A program made the translations under genes and the position numbers. The notes beneath the pieces were generated by a model. That model saw only the letters and a program-made list of their open reading frames with translations, was not told where the DNA came from and ran no database searches. Positions 54,474 to 63,883 of a stretch of DNA of 64,000 bases are shown piece by piece (position 1 is the stretch's first letter; the number at the start of each line of letters is the position of its first letter). Source of the stretch: Oscillatoria princeps RMCB-10 (GTDB taxonomy: Bacteria > Cyanobacteriota > Cyanobacteriia > Cyanobacteriales > Oscillatoriaceae); assembly GCA_019359235.1 (NCBI GenBank), contig JAHHHT010000007.1:124001-188000 (forward strand), given 5' to 3'.

Positions 54474-54940
54474 TAATCTTGCCAGTGGGCTGCGGTGGTG
54501 TTTCTCTGCTGGGGTGCGGGAGCATTGCTCCCCCCCCACTGGGCTGTACCTCACTCAGTTGGAACCTGCTCCAATCCCCGTCCCCGCGTTCCGGGAGGCT
54601 TAGCCCGGAAACGCAAAAAACTCTTATAGCATTAGCCACTTAGGTTAGGACGTAGGACAGGCGTCTCGCCTGTCCCAGAGAGCTTAAGGGCAGGCGAGAC
54701 GCCTGCCCTACGCCTATACTTCGTATCAAGCGTGTCCTAAACTGACTGTCTATTGCTATAAAATAACTCAAGTTGCTACCTTGCAAAAAATCTAGTCTTC
54801 GATCCCCCCCTAACCCCCCCTTAAAAAGGGGGGGAACTAGAAAAGCCCCCCTTTTTAGGGGTGTGGGGGGATCTAAAGGCTCGCGGAACAGAACTAGCAA
54901 CTTGGGTTAAAATAATACAGTCTCTCAGTGATGATTAAAG
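54474..54940. other. Spacer with two dispersed elements
   Basis: It contains the second TATAGC element (54625-54760) and, at about 54799-54876, a GATCCCCCC/GGGGGGATC palindrome related to the core of the 16235 element. No gene is supported; the promoter of the FHA gene should be in the last 60 bases. Confidence 0.6.
54625..54760 (+). repeat. MITE-like element with TATAGCA ends, copy 2
   Basis: 136 bp, closely matching 19531-19665, with the same orientation, terminal inverted repeats and double GGACAGGCG/GGGCAGGCG palindrome core. Confidence 0.8.
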
Positions 54941-57826
54941 ATGAAACAGGGTGCTTGTAAATTTTGGCTCGCCGGCAGTATTGGCCTCTGCTGTGTGGGG
55001 ATTGCCGGCCCAGCGCCGGCGCAAATCGTTCCGGATGCCACTCTTCCCAATAATTCCCGCGTCCGCCCCCAGGGCAATACCAGCGTTATTGAGGGAGGAA
55101 CCCAAGCCGGCAGCAATCTTTTTCACAGCTTTGGCCAGTTTTCTGTACCCACCGGCAGTGCCGCCCACTTCAACAGCGCCCCCGACATCCAAAATATTTT
55201 CAGCCGCGTAACGGGGGGGTCAATTTCTACCATTGACGGCCTGATTCGGGCCAATGGAACAGCTAACCTATTTTTGCTAAATCCTAACGGAATTATTTTT
55301 GGCCCCAATGCCTCACTGAATATTGGTGGCTCATTTGTGGCGAGTACAGCTAGCAGCGCGCTTTTTAAAGATGGCACCCAGTTCAGCGCTAGCAATCTTC
55401 AAGCCGCACCCCTGCTGACAGTTAGTGTGCCTGTCGGCTTGCAATTCGGGCCAGCGCCAGCAGAGATTCGGGTAGGCGGGTCAGGTCATAATTTGAGAAT
55501 TGATGACAGGGAAGCAGTTATTAGAGATAACAGACCTGCTGGCCTTGCGGTGCCGGTCGGTAAAACTCTGGGACTTATAGGCGGCAATATTTTATTGAAC
55601 GGTGGGAATATCACAGCACCAGGGGGACGAATTGAACTGGGCAGCGTCGCCGGGAACAGTCTCGTCAGTCTCAACGAAATAGCCAGCGGCTTTGCTCTGG
55701 GATATGACGGAGTTGAGAATTTCCAAGATATCCAACTGTCAGGTGCGGCTTCCGCAGATGCTAGCGGTGCCGGTGGCGAGATGCAGGTGCGGGGACGGCG
55801 AGTCTCGCTGCGGGATGGTTCAGCAATCTTGGCTGTAACCCAAGGTGCGGAACAGGGAGAGCTTTTGACTGTGAAAGCCTCGGAGTCGGTAGAGCTGATT
55901 GGCACCGCAACCGATGGTAAGTTTCGCAGTGGCTTGCTGAGTCAAGCTCAAGGTCAGGGAAAGGCGGGCGATTTGATAATTGAAACGGGGCAGTTAATTG
56001 TGACTGGGGGACAGGCAGCAGCTTCGACTTTTGCGGCGGGAAACGCGGGGAATCTCACCGTCCGCGCTTCCCATTCTGTGGATGTGACTGGCACTGAAAC
56101 TGATGGTAAGTTTCTGAGCGGCTTGGGTGCTGTAGTCAGTGAGGGAGCCACAGGAAATGGAGGAAATTTGACGGTAGAAACGGGGCGGCTGACTGTCCGG
56201 GATGGAGCGCAGATATCAACTTCTACCTTTGGCGATGGCCCAGCCGGCAACCTTACCGTCCGCGCTTACGAGTGGGTCGAATTAATAGGAAGAACAGCTG
56301 ATGCTCAGAAGGGGAGCGGCTTATTTAGTGTCTCTCAAGGGAGTAAAGATGGTGGCAGACTGACGGTTGAAACGGGGCGACTGACTCTCCGGGATGGAGC
56401 CGAGATTGCTACGACTGCTTTTGCTGCGGGAAATGCGGGAAATTTGCTAATTCGGGCTAGCGATTCAGTAGAAGTGCTCGAAGATAGTGGCATGTTCAGT
56501 CAAGTCGATGCAACGAAAACAGAAAGCGGTGCTCTTGTACAAGCAACGGGAAACGGGGGAAGCTTAACTATCGAAACCAGACAGTTTATCGTTCGAGATG
56601 GAGGGCAAATATCAGCTGCGACTATGGGCCTAGGACGGGGAGGAACTGTTACGGTACGCGCCTCTTCTGTGGAATTGGTGGGAATATCAGCCTATTATCA
56701 GTCTCCTAGTGGCATATTTGCTCAAGTCCAGGCACTAGAGGCAGACGATGGGACAATTTTGCCGGCGACGGGTGCCGGAGGAGATGTGACGATTGAAACC
56801 GCACAGTTAATAGTGCGGGACGGTGCGCAGATATCAGCGGGCACTCGCAGCGAGGGGCGGGGAGGAAATATAACTGTGAGCGCCTCAGATTTTGTGCGAT
56901 TAATCGGAGTAAATGCTGACTTGACTAGCGGTTTGTTGGCTCGTAGTCGCGATGGTTCGGGAGCCGCCGGCAACTTGACTGTTACCACCGGCAGGTTGAT
57001 TATTGAAGATGGGGCGACGGCAACTGTGAGCAGCAGTCTATCGACTGGAGCGGCTGCCGGCAACTTGAAAGTCACGGCTCCCACAATCCGGCTGGACAGC
57101 GGAATTATCACTGCTGAAACTAGAGCCGGCACGGAAGGCAATATTACCCTTGATACGGGAGATTTACAGCTGCGCCGCAACAGCAGTATAACCACCAGCG
57201 CCACCGGCCCTGCTACCGGCGGCAATATTACCATCAATACAGACACCTTAGCAGCCCTCGAAAATAGTGATATCACCGCCAATGCCCAGCAAGACTTTGG
57301 GGGTAAGGTAAAAATTGATGCCCGAGGAATCTTTGGCACAGAGTACCAGGAGAGGCAGACACCGGCAAGTGACATCACCGCCAGTTCAGACCTTGGCCCT
57401 GAGTTTAGCGGCACTGTAGAAATCAATACGCCGGATCTTGACCCCACTCAAGGGTTAGTCCCTTTGCCACAGCCCAATCCCCCGCTGGTTCAGCGTAGCT
57501 TTTGCGAAGTGGCTGGGAATGACAGTCAATTTATCGATTCTGGGCGCGGCGGTTTGCCACCGAATCCGAGGGAGGCTCTCAATCTCAGCGCTGGTATTGC
57601 CGGCGGAGACAGAACTCCAGGCACAGAAAAATCCGCTGCTGCCGGTGTGGCTGCCGGCTCAACCCCTCCCGCACCGGCGCAACTTGTGGAAGCCCAAGGC
57701 TGGGTTCAAGATGCCGGTGGCACGGTGCATCTCGTAGTCAAAGCCCCTGTGGTAACGCCCTCCAGCGCTTTACAGATTCCAGCAAATTGCGACGCTCACT
57801 CAACATCTCCCGCGTCTGGGCGATAA
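54941..57826 (+). CDS. FHA-type two-partner-secretion exoprotein
   Basis: This 961-residue protein has a signal peptide (about 1-28, ending GPAPAQ) and a haemagglutination-activity domain (about 30-165: NLFHSFGQFSVP, APDIQNIFSRVTGG, NLFLLNPNGIIFGPNASLNI). A long right-handed beta-helix follows, with repeats of about 80 residues around GNLTVRASDSVEV and LTVETGRLTVRDGAQIS. The C-terminal cysteine signature is QRSFCEVAGNDSQF/GRGGLPPNPREAL (about 855-885), which cyanobacterial members of this family share. By family knowledge it is exported through a TpsB outer-membrane pore and acts as adhesin or surface layer; no TpsB gene is in the window. It ends 77 bases before the secreted TPR-CHAT gene, so co-transcription is likely. 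Confidence 0.93.
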   Translation: MKQGACKFWLAGSIGLCCVGIAGPAPAQIVPDATLPNNSRVRPQGNTSVIEGGTQAGSNLFHSFGQFSVPTGSAAHFNSAPDIQNIFSRVTGGSISTIDGLIRANGTANLFLLNPNGIIFGPNASLNIGGSFVASTASSALFKDGTQFSASNLQAAPLLTVSVPVGLQFGPAPAEIRVGGSGHNLRIDDREAVIRDNRPAGLAVPVGKTLGLIGGNILLNGGNITAPGGRIELGSVAGNSLVSLNEIASGFALGYDGVENFQDIQLSGAASADASGAGGEMQVRGRRVSLRDGSAILAVTQGAEQGELLTVKASESVELIGTATDGKFRSGLLSQAQGQGKAGDLIIETGQLIVTGGQAAASTFAAGNAGNLTVRASHSVDVTGTETDGKFLSGLGAVVSEGATGNGGNLTVETGRLTVRDGAQISTSTFGDGPAGNLTVRAYEWVELIGRTADAQKGSGLFSVSQGSKDGGRLTVETGRLTLRDGAEIATTAFAAGNAGNLLIRASDSVEVLEDSGMFSQVDATKTESGALVQATGNGGSLTIETRQFIVRDGGQISAATMGLGRGGTVTVRASSVELVGISAYYQSPSGIFAQVQALEADDGTILPATGAGGDVTIETAQLIVRDGAQISAGTRSEGRGGNITVSASDFVRLIGVNADLTSGLLARSRDGSGAAGNLTVTTGRLIIEDGATATVSSSLSTGAAAGNLKVTAPTIRLDSGIITAETRAGTEGNITLDTGDLQLRRNSSITTSATGPATGGNITINTDTLAALENSDITANAQQDFGGKVKIDARGIFGTEYQERQTPASDITASSDLGPEFSGTVEINTPDLDPTQGLVPLPQPNPPLVQRSFCEVAGNDSQFIDSGRGGLPPNPREALNLSAGIAGGDRTPGTEKSAAAGVAAGSTPPAPAQLVEAQGWVQDAGGTVHLVVKAPVVTPSSALQIPANCDAHSTSPASGR

Positions 57827-57902
57827 AAATTGAAACGGAGAGAATTTCGCAGTATACTTCTGCTAAAATTACTGCTGTTTGGATTTTTTCAAAACCAAGG
57901 AC

Positions 57903-60416
57903 ATGCCTAAAAAACAAACTGGACTTTTTTCTAAACTTCCCGCTTTCCTGAATGTGGGGCGAAGGCTCCACAGGCGGCTGGTCTTCCCTCTACTTGCCCT
58001 GCTGACAGCGCTTTTGTGTCTCACCGGCTTGCCGGTTTTGGCCAAAGCCCACAGTTCTAACTCTACAGATACCTACGCTCAAGTTGATGGGGGAGAAGTC
58101 ATTGCCGGCAATTTGCTCAAACAGGCTCAAGACCAGGAAGCATCAGGGCTTTACCGGCGAGCTTGCGGCACATTGCTACAAGCTTTAGAACTTTCCAATC
58201 TGGACTGCAAAACGCTAACTCGCGACGAGATGGAAGAGGAGGACAAGCAGCAGTTAGAAGACCTCTTGCAAAAGTTGCCGGCTACCCCACTCAGGGCGAC
58301 AGGATTGACGAGCCTGGGGAATGTGTTGCGAATGCTCGGCGCTGTAAAAACCTCGGAAGTGGTTTTAAACCGGAGTTTGGACTTGGGCATGCGTGCCGGT
58401 GCGGACATCAGCGCAGCTTACCTCGGTTTAGGCAATACGAAACGGGCTTTAGGAAAAAGGGCCGAATATTTAAACGACGAAAATGGCCAGCAGCGCTACC
58501 GAGAAGCTTTAGATGACTACGAAAAAGCGATTGCCACATCCGTTTCTGATGCCAGCACTGTGCGAGCAAAACTGAATAAGCTCAGCCTGCTGGTAGAAAT
58601 TGGTTACAGTGAAGACATAGCTGATTTGTGGCGGGATGTCAAGGGGCAGGTTGAAAAGTTGCCGGTGGCACCTGAATCAGTTTACGCTCGGATAGATTTG
58701 GCTCAAAGTCTGGCTTGCCTTAAGGTGCGAGAAATGGGAGAAGAAGAGCGAAAGCAAGTGCCCTCACCCGAACCTCCTATTTTCCGGCTCTGCACCCCCA
58801 ATAAAAATGTAGAGACGCGAAAGTTCGCCTCTCTGCAAGCTGTTCCTGAATGGAAAGATGCTGGGCAGCTTTTGGCAGCCGCCGCTCAACAGGCTGAAAC
58901 ATTAAAAGAGGTGCGCTCCCAATCCTATGCACTGGGAACCCTTGGCGAACTGTACGAATTGACCCAGCAATGGCCAGACGCTAAAAATTTTAGTGAAGAA
59001 GGTCTGCGTCTCGCTCAATCCATTCAAGCGTGGGATGTTGCTTATCGTTTACAATGGCAGCTAGGACGCCTGCGCGTAAAGCAAAAAACAAACAGAGAAG
59101 AAGCTTTGCAATTTTACACTGTAGCTTTCAATAATCTTCAGAATTTACGCCGCGATTTGACGGCTTCTAATCGAGACGTTCAATTTTCCTTTCGCGAGGA
59201 AATAGAACCTCTCTATCGCGAGTTAGTCGATTTGCTGTTACAGCCAGCTCAGCCTAGCCAGAACAATTTGCAGTTCGCGCGTCAAGTGATTGAGGGACTA
59301 CAGCTGGCTGAAATAGACGATTTCTTCAAAGATGCCTGTTCGGATGCAAATCCAGAACAAATCGATAATGTATTGGATGAATCCGATTCAACTGCTGCCG
59401 CACTGTATACGATTATCTTGGACAAAAAATTAGCGGTTATCGTCAAGTTGCCAAAACAGAAAGAGCTTCACTACTACTCAACTGACTTCCCTCAAGGCAA
59501 GGGTTATGTAGAGAACCGCCTCACCCAACTTCAGGCATATCTACAAACAGGCCACGCTTCTCCAGAAGCCAAACCATTATCCGAAGAGGTGTATGACTGG
59601 CTAATTCGCCGGCCCGAAAATGAGCTAAACTTCAAAGGAAGAGGAATCAAAACCTTGGTGTTTATCTTAGATGGTTCCTTGCGCAATATTCCAATGGCTG
59701 CTCTTTCCGACGGAAAAGAATATCTCCTGCAAAAGTATGGCGTAGCGCTGACTCCTGGTTTGCAATTGCTAAGTCCTAGACCTCTGGCGCGAGAAAATTT
59801 AAAGGTCTTAGGTGCAGGAGTAAGTGAAAAGCAGACAATTGATGACAAATTTTACCCCCCAATCGACAGCGTTAAGCAGGAGTTAGAGGGAGTGAATAAA
59901 ATAGTGCGCAGTAAAATTATACTCAACCAAGATTTTAGTAAAGAGAATTTACAGAAGCAGCTCAGCTCAGAGACTTTTTCTATAGTCCATATAGCAACTC
60001 ACGGCGAATTCAGTTCAGATCCAGGCAAAACTTATCTTATTGCCTGGGAGAAACGTCTCAAAGTAGCCGATTTGGATAATATACTTCGCATTAAAGAGCG
60101 AACAGGTTCTGAGAAGCGGGATATTGAGTTACTGATTCTTACTGCCTGTAATACAGCTAAGGGCGATACGCGCTCTGCCCTGGGAATTGCTGGAGTAGCT
60201 GTGCGAGCCGGTGCCCGCAGCACCCTCGCCTCTTTGTGGCGAGCTGATGACCAGTATAGTGTATCACTTGCCGAGGAGTTCTACAAACAATTACAAAATA
60301 ACCCTAAGATTTCCAAAACAGAAGCTCTCCAACAAGCTCAACTGAAGCTTTTTCAAGAAGAGTCTTCGACTCCCTACAATTGGGCTCCCTATATCCTGCT
60401 TGGCAATTGGCAATAG
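57903..60416 (+). CDS. Secreted TPR-CHAT caspase-like protein
   Basis: I start at ATG 57903 (837 residues); the open frame begins at a TTG, 57879. A signal peptide (about 1-42: RRLVFPLLALLTALLCLTG, ending VLAKA) implies export. Residues about 60-420 contain degenerate TPRs (LGNVLRMLGAVKTSEVVLNR; YREALDDYEKAIATS; ALGTLGELYELTQQWPDAKN). The C-terminal CHAT domain (about 530-837) has dyad His700 (VHIATHG) and Cys749 (LTACNTA), followed by RAGARSTLASLWRADD. The domain is a caspase-fold cysteine peptidase by family; activity is inferred from the intact dyad. Directly upstream is an FHA exoprotein gene, a recurrent cyanobacterial pairing. It is convergent with the DUF928 gene. Confidence 0.92.
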   Translation: MPKKQTGLFSKLPAFLNVGRRLHRRLVFPLLALLTALLCLTGLPVLAKAHSSNSTDTYAQVDGGEVIAGNLLKQAQDQEASGLYRRACGTLLQALELSNLDCKTLTRDEMEEEDKQQLEDLLQKLPATPLRATGLTSLGNVLRMLGAVKTSEVVLNRSLDLGMRAGADISAAYLGLGNTKRALGKRAEYLNDENGQQRYREALDDYEKAIATSVSDASTVRAKLNKLSLLVEIGYSEDIADLWRDVKGQVEKLPVAPESVYARIDLAQSLACLKVREMGEEERKQVPSPEPPIFRLCTPNKNVETRKFASLQAVPEWKDAGQLLAAAAQQAETLKEVRSQSYALGTLGELYELTQQWPDAKNFSEEGLRLAQSIQAWDVAYRLQWQLGRLRVKQKTNREEALQFYTVAFNNLQNLRRDLTASNRDVQFSFREEIEPLYRELVDLLLQPAQPSQNNLQFARQVIEGLQLAEIDDFFKDACSDANPEQIDNVLDESDSTAAALYTIILDKKLAVIVKLPKQKELHYYSTDFPQGKGYVENRLTQLQAYLQTGHASPEAKPLSEEVYDWLIRRPENELNFKGRGIKTLVFILDGSLRNIPMAALSDGKEYLLQKYGVALTPGLQLLSPRPLARENLKVLGAGVSEKQTIDDKFYPPIDSVKQELEGVNKIVRSKIILNQDFSKENLQKQLSSETFSIVHIATHGEFSSDPGKTYLIAWEKRLKVADLDNILRIKERTGSEKRDIELLILTACNTAKGDTRSALGIAGVAVRAGARSTLASLWRADDQYSVSLAEEFYKQLQNNPKISKTEALQQAQLKLFQEESSTPYNWAPYILLGNWQ

Positions 60417-60816
60417 CAATTAATCAACATGCTGTTGGCTTACTTGATGGGGAGTTAGAGCAGATTTCAACCGAGTGAGATACAGATATTAGAGCCCCCC
60501 CTTTTTAAGGGGGGGAACATTCTCAAAGCCCCCCAAAGTAGGGGCGGTGCCCCCGTGCCCGCCCCGTTTGCGGGGATCTCCAGACTGTACTCCACTTATA
60601 TGCAAACCGCTATATACCCCTTGAGAGGTCGGCGGTGCCGGCAAATAGAGGTTCCCTGCTTGTAGCTGCAAGCGATGTGCCTACCTGGAACGAATAAACA
60701 AAGGAAAAAGAGCATCTAGGGGCGGGTTCATCTATAAGCTGTGCCACACAGCCCCAACGCCGAAGAACCCGCCCGTAACCTCTCCTTAACAACAACGCGA
60801 ATTCGCCAGCAGTCTC
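60417..60816 (-). repeat. MITE-like dispersed element, copy 2 (inverse), in the convergent spacer
   Basis: Bases about 60460-60616 are an inverse, closely matching copy of 16235-16415 (reverse strand: GGTGGAGTACAGTCTGGAG, GGCGGGCACGGGGGCACCGC, CGGTTGAAATCTGCT). The rest, about 60617-60816, includes GGGCGGGTTC/GAACCCGCCC (about 60720-60772) and no gene. Confidence 0.8.
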
Positions 60817-61539
60817 TTAATCAAGGGTGCAACACGGAACAATCGGCTGGTTGGTAAGATTGCTCAAGTCAAATGACTTGAGTAACTTCTCCCAATCAGC
60901 TTTAAGGGCAGCATCATCCGCATTAGTACGGCGAAGTTCATCTAGAAGCATCAGAGCACTGTACGGTTTCTTACTTTCAAGGTATTGGGCAATGCGCTCT
61001 TGTGGCGTGGCTGTTGTGGGAGTTGGTGCGATCCTCTGAATGACTCCCTCAACGGATGTCCGGTCTTCTTGATTTTTGGGATTGGGATCGCAGTATATTG
61101 AAAAGTACCAGCGATAGCGCTTCCCAATCTCTAAAGGGGGGGATTTGAGACTGATAAACCCTGGTGTTCCAGATAGAGGTACGTTCTTTGTGTTCTGCAC
61201 ATAATTGTCCTGTTCGTCCAGAATCACAAAGCTAAAATGGTCTACATTCTTTGCTGCGTAAGGAACGTAAAACCAGAAATTAGGAGACTCAAGTGCCGTT
61301 TCCGCAACCCTGGGTGTCAATGAAATAAGACGAGTATCCACTGGAGGGCACTTGGAATCGCCCGGACGAGTTCCGCTTCCTTTTTGCGGTTCTTCAGGCG
61401 TTCCTGTGTCTGGTGCTGGTGGCGGCGGATTTTGGCTGACTTGTACCCTGGGCTGTGTCCGCACGGGTGAGGGGTTGCCGGTGAGGCTAGCGAGGGCCAA
61501 AGTGAGAGCAAAACCAAGTTTCATTAGCTGGATTTCCAT
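60817..61539 (-). CDS. DUF928 family protein
   Basis: This 240-residue protein has an N-terminal signal-like helix (LMKLGFALTLALASLTGN) and a Pro-rich segment (about 35-65). The DUF928 core (about 70-235) has CPPVDTRLISLTPR, ESPNFWFYVPY, SFVILDEQDNYV and KRYRWYFSIYCDPNPKN. The family is largely cyanobacterial, extracytoplasmic and of unknown function. It begins 16 bases after the CHAT-CHASE2 gene stop, so the two genes should be co-transcribed. From memory DUF928 genes are often near CHASE2 and FHA genes in cyanobacteria, which supports a shared envelope role. Confidence 0.88.
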   Translation of the reverse strand: MEIQLMKLGFALTLALASLTGNPSPVRTQPRVQVSQNPPPPAPDTGTPEEPQKGSGTRPGDSKCPPVDTRLISLTPRVAETALESPNFWFYVPYAAKNVDHFSFVILDEQDNYVQNTKNVPLSGTPGFISLKSPPLEIGKRYRWYFSIYCDPNPKNQEDRTSVEGVIQRIAPTPTTATPQERIAQYLESKKPYSALMLLDELRRTNADDAALKADWEKLLKSFDLSNLTNQPIVPCCTLD

Positions 61540-61555
61540 ATATTCCTAGAAATGT

Positions 61556-63883
61556 CTATTGCGATTGTCGGGTTTGGGATGCAATGCTGGCTGCCACAGC
61601 TATGCCGGTGGCAACTAACGCTAATGCTGAGGGGACAAGCGGCAGCCAGCCGCCTTGTGTGAAGAAAGCAAAACAGAGTCCGTACAAAACAGTGATAGAG
61701 ATGCTAATCCCTAGCCACAAACGTAGGGGTGACGAGCGCAGATAGCAAACAATTGCCCCGCCCGTTACTGACCAGATCCAAACCCAGATAGCATCGCCCC
61801 ACTGAGGCAGCCACCATATCAAAGGGCGCTTATCGAAAACAGCGCTCAGAATCTGACTGACCGCATGAGCCTGAACAATGACCCCTCGCATTTTGCCTAC
61901 AGGGGTGTTGAACTCATGGTTTTGCCAACTATCGTCGTCAGTAACACCGATCAGGACGACTTTATCATTAACCCAAGCAGGCTCGAATTTATCGGTTAGG
62001 ATGTCTGTGACTGTTAATTTTCGCGCAATTTGAGAGGTCGATCTATAATTTAACAAAACTTGGTATCCCCGATCGTCAATCTTTTGATATCCGCCATAGC
62101 CCACTTTTAATCGCTGAAATATGGCGGAGCCTAACTGCCATAATTCTTCTGTATCGGTAGATTCTAACTGCCATACTTTTTCTCTATCGTTAAAATTGAC
62201 AGCCCATAAATATTGATTAGCTATTTGAAAGCCAAAGGAATAGTCTGTCGCACATGGATCGAAAGTAGAAGTAGGATTTGGCCTGCGGGATAACAGATAG
62301 CGACGGACAGTAGAGTCTTGGTCAAACAGCAAGTTATCAAAGCCTACTTGTGGACTTTTAGGTGGGGGTGCAGTTCCTTTTTTGTCAGTGACATATTTAC
62401 AGATGGTAATCAGGCGTTGATTTTTTTGCAGCTCGGCAACCAATGCTTCATGTCCCGGTGGCTGCTCCAAGTCACGATAGATGGTTAACCCAATGACTGC
62501 CGGTTGATGCCGATCTATTTTATTTATAAGTTGTGCGATAGTGGCATCCGGTAGCGGATAACCACCATAGTTTCTGAAATCATCTGCATCTGCGCCAACA
62601 ATTAGAATGCGAGAGTCAGGAGGTTCAGCTGGGCGCATTTCCATTAAGTGGTCGTAAGCCTGTAGCTCGGAGGGCTGCAAAAGTCCAACCCACCGCACGC
62701 CCATCACCAAACCTGTCACCGCAACACCGGCTAGCAGCACAGTCTGGACGCTGCGCCAAAATGACAGACGTTTGCGCCTTTCCTCATTCCTCTTGCGCAA
62801 CCCTATCCAAGTGGGCGGTTCCTGAGCGGGACTCTCGAAAAGCACCGGCAGCCAGCTGGCACAAGGATATTGGCCCTCCATGCTTTCGCGCAGCCTTTTT
62901 CTCGCTTCCCGCACTGAGTCGCTTAAAGACTTTCCATCCTTTGCAAACGCTTTCAAAAACAACTTTAAAAATTTCTGCGCAGCTTCGTCTGGCACCCGCT
63001 CCCGCATCACGACGATCGCCGGCATTTCTAAAGACGCCAAACTTCGCGCTAGTCCCAACCCATCACAGGAATTGAAAATGGCCAAGCAGAGTCCATGATT
63101 AATAGCATTTTGCAGGCCATCCTTTAAATCTTCAATGGTTATGCTTTCAGTCTCATTAATATCAAATCTCCCTTGCCCGTAACCCGACTCACTGGAGCTG
63201 TGACCGGCAAAAAAGAGGATGTCCCAGTTCTGCTCCCACAGCTCATCGCTTAACTGTTCGCGGCGACTCGCTATCAGGGGCTGAATGTGGGCGTCAGCCA
63301 ATTGCTCCTTTAGCAATTCCAAGTCAGCCTGGACATTAATATCAGTGCTGTCCCCCAAAATCACCAAAATTCTGACCTTAGCGTTCCCTAATTTCGGCAC
63401 GGCTTTCTTTTTCTCATAGGCGCTGACGCTGAAGCTAGGTTCAAGCTTGTACCGCTCATCCAATACACTCCAGAGATGCCAGGGCAATTGCCACATCTGG
63501 ACATCATCGGTTTCAATAATCAGCCTGATATTCCCCTGGTTCTGGCTGAGAGCCTCCAACAACCTATCTCGGATCGGTTGAAACTCCTTATTTCCAGAAT
63601 TTAGCCACTCATTGAGGCTCCCCTCTAACTGCTCAGCTGAGTCAGAAACCGACAGATTGGTCGTTTGTCCTTGTATAGGTTCCAGCTTGCGATATGCTCC
63701 CATGCCGCGCTCGCGATAGCTGGACTGCCAAGAGTCATAGTGTTGCGGAATCATCTGCGCTGGGGGCAAACGCCCAGGAAGCTTTTCAGCTGGAGCGCTG
63801 CCATCTTCCCCAATTCGGAGCGTCACTGAAAACCCCCGCGCAAAGTCTCCCTCACCTATTTCCAAGGTCACTAATTTACTCAT
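61556..63883 (-). CDS. CHAT-CHASE2 membrane sensor-protease
   Basis: From ATG 63883 (MSKLVTLEIGEGDFARGF) the protein has 775 residues; the frame is open to 63949. A cytoplasmic CHAT domain (about 150-360) carries dyad His228 (FFAGHSSS) and Cys273 (FNSCDGLG). One helix (VQTVLLAGVAVTGLVMGV, about 385-405) leads to an extracytoplasmic CHASE2 domain (about 410-665: QAYDHLMEMRP, ILIVGADADDFRNYGGYPLP, KVVLIGVTDDDSW). Three C-terminal helices follow (WVWIWSVTGGAIVCYL; LGISISITVLYGLCFAFF; VPSALALVATGIAVAASI). In ordinary CHASE2 receptors the output follows the three helices; here a caspase-like output precedes the sensor. A signal outside the membrane may gate the peptidase. DUF928 follows after 16 bases. 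Confidence 0.92.
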   Translation of the reverse strand: MSKLVTLEIGEGDFARGFSVTLRIGEDGSAPAEKLPGRLPPAQMIPQHYDSWQSSYRERGMGAYRKLEPIQGQTTNLSVSDSAEQLEGSLNEWLNSGNKEFQPIRDRLLEALSQNQGNIRLIIETDDVQMWQLPWHLWSVLDERYKLEPSFSVSAYEKKKAVPKLGNAKVRILVILGDSTDINVQADLELLKEQLADAHIQPLIASRREQLSDELWEQNWDILFFAGHSSSESGYGQGRFDINETESITIEDLKDGLQNAINHGLCLAIFNSCDGLGLARSLASLEMPAIVVMRERVPDEAAQKFLKLFLKAFAKDGKSLSDSVREARKRLRESMEGQYPCASWLPVLFESPAQEPPTWIGLRKRNEERRKRLSFWRSVQTVLLAGVAVTGLVMGVRWVGLLQPSELQAYDHLMEMRPAEPPDSRILIVGADADDFRNYGGYPLPDATIAQLINKIDRHQPAVIGLTIYRDLEQPPGHEALVAELQKNQRLITICKYVTDKKGTAPPPKSPQVGFDNLLFDQDSTVRRYLLSRRPNPTSTFDPCATDYSFGFQIANQYLWAVNFNDREKVWQLESTDTEELWQLGSAIFQRLKVGYGGYQKIDDRGYQVLLNYRSTSQIARKLTVTDILTDKFEPAWVNDKVVLIGVTDDDSWQNHEFNTPVGKMRGVIVQAHAVSQILSAVFDKRPLIWWLPQWGDAIWVWIWSVTGGAIVCYLRSSPLRLWLGISISITVLYGLCFAFFTQGGWLPLVPSALALVATGIAVAASIASQTRQSQ

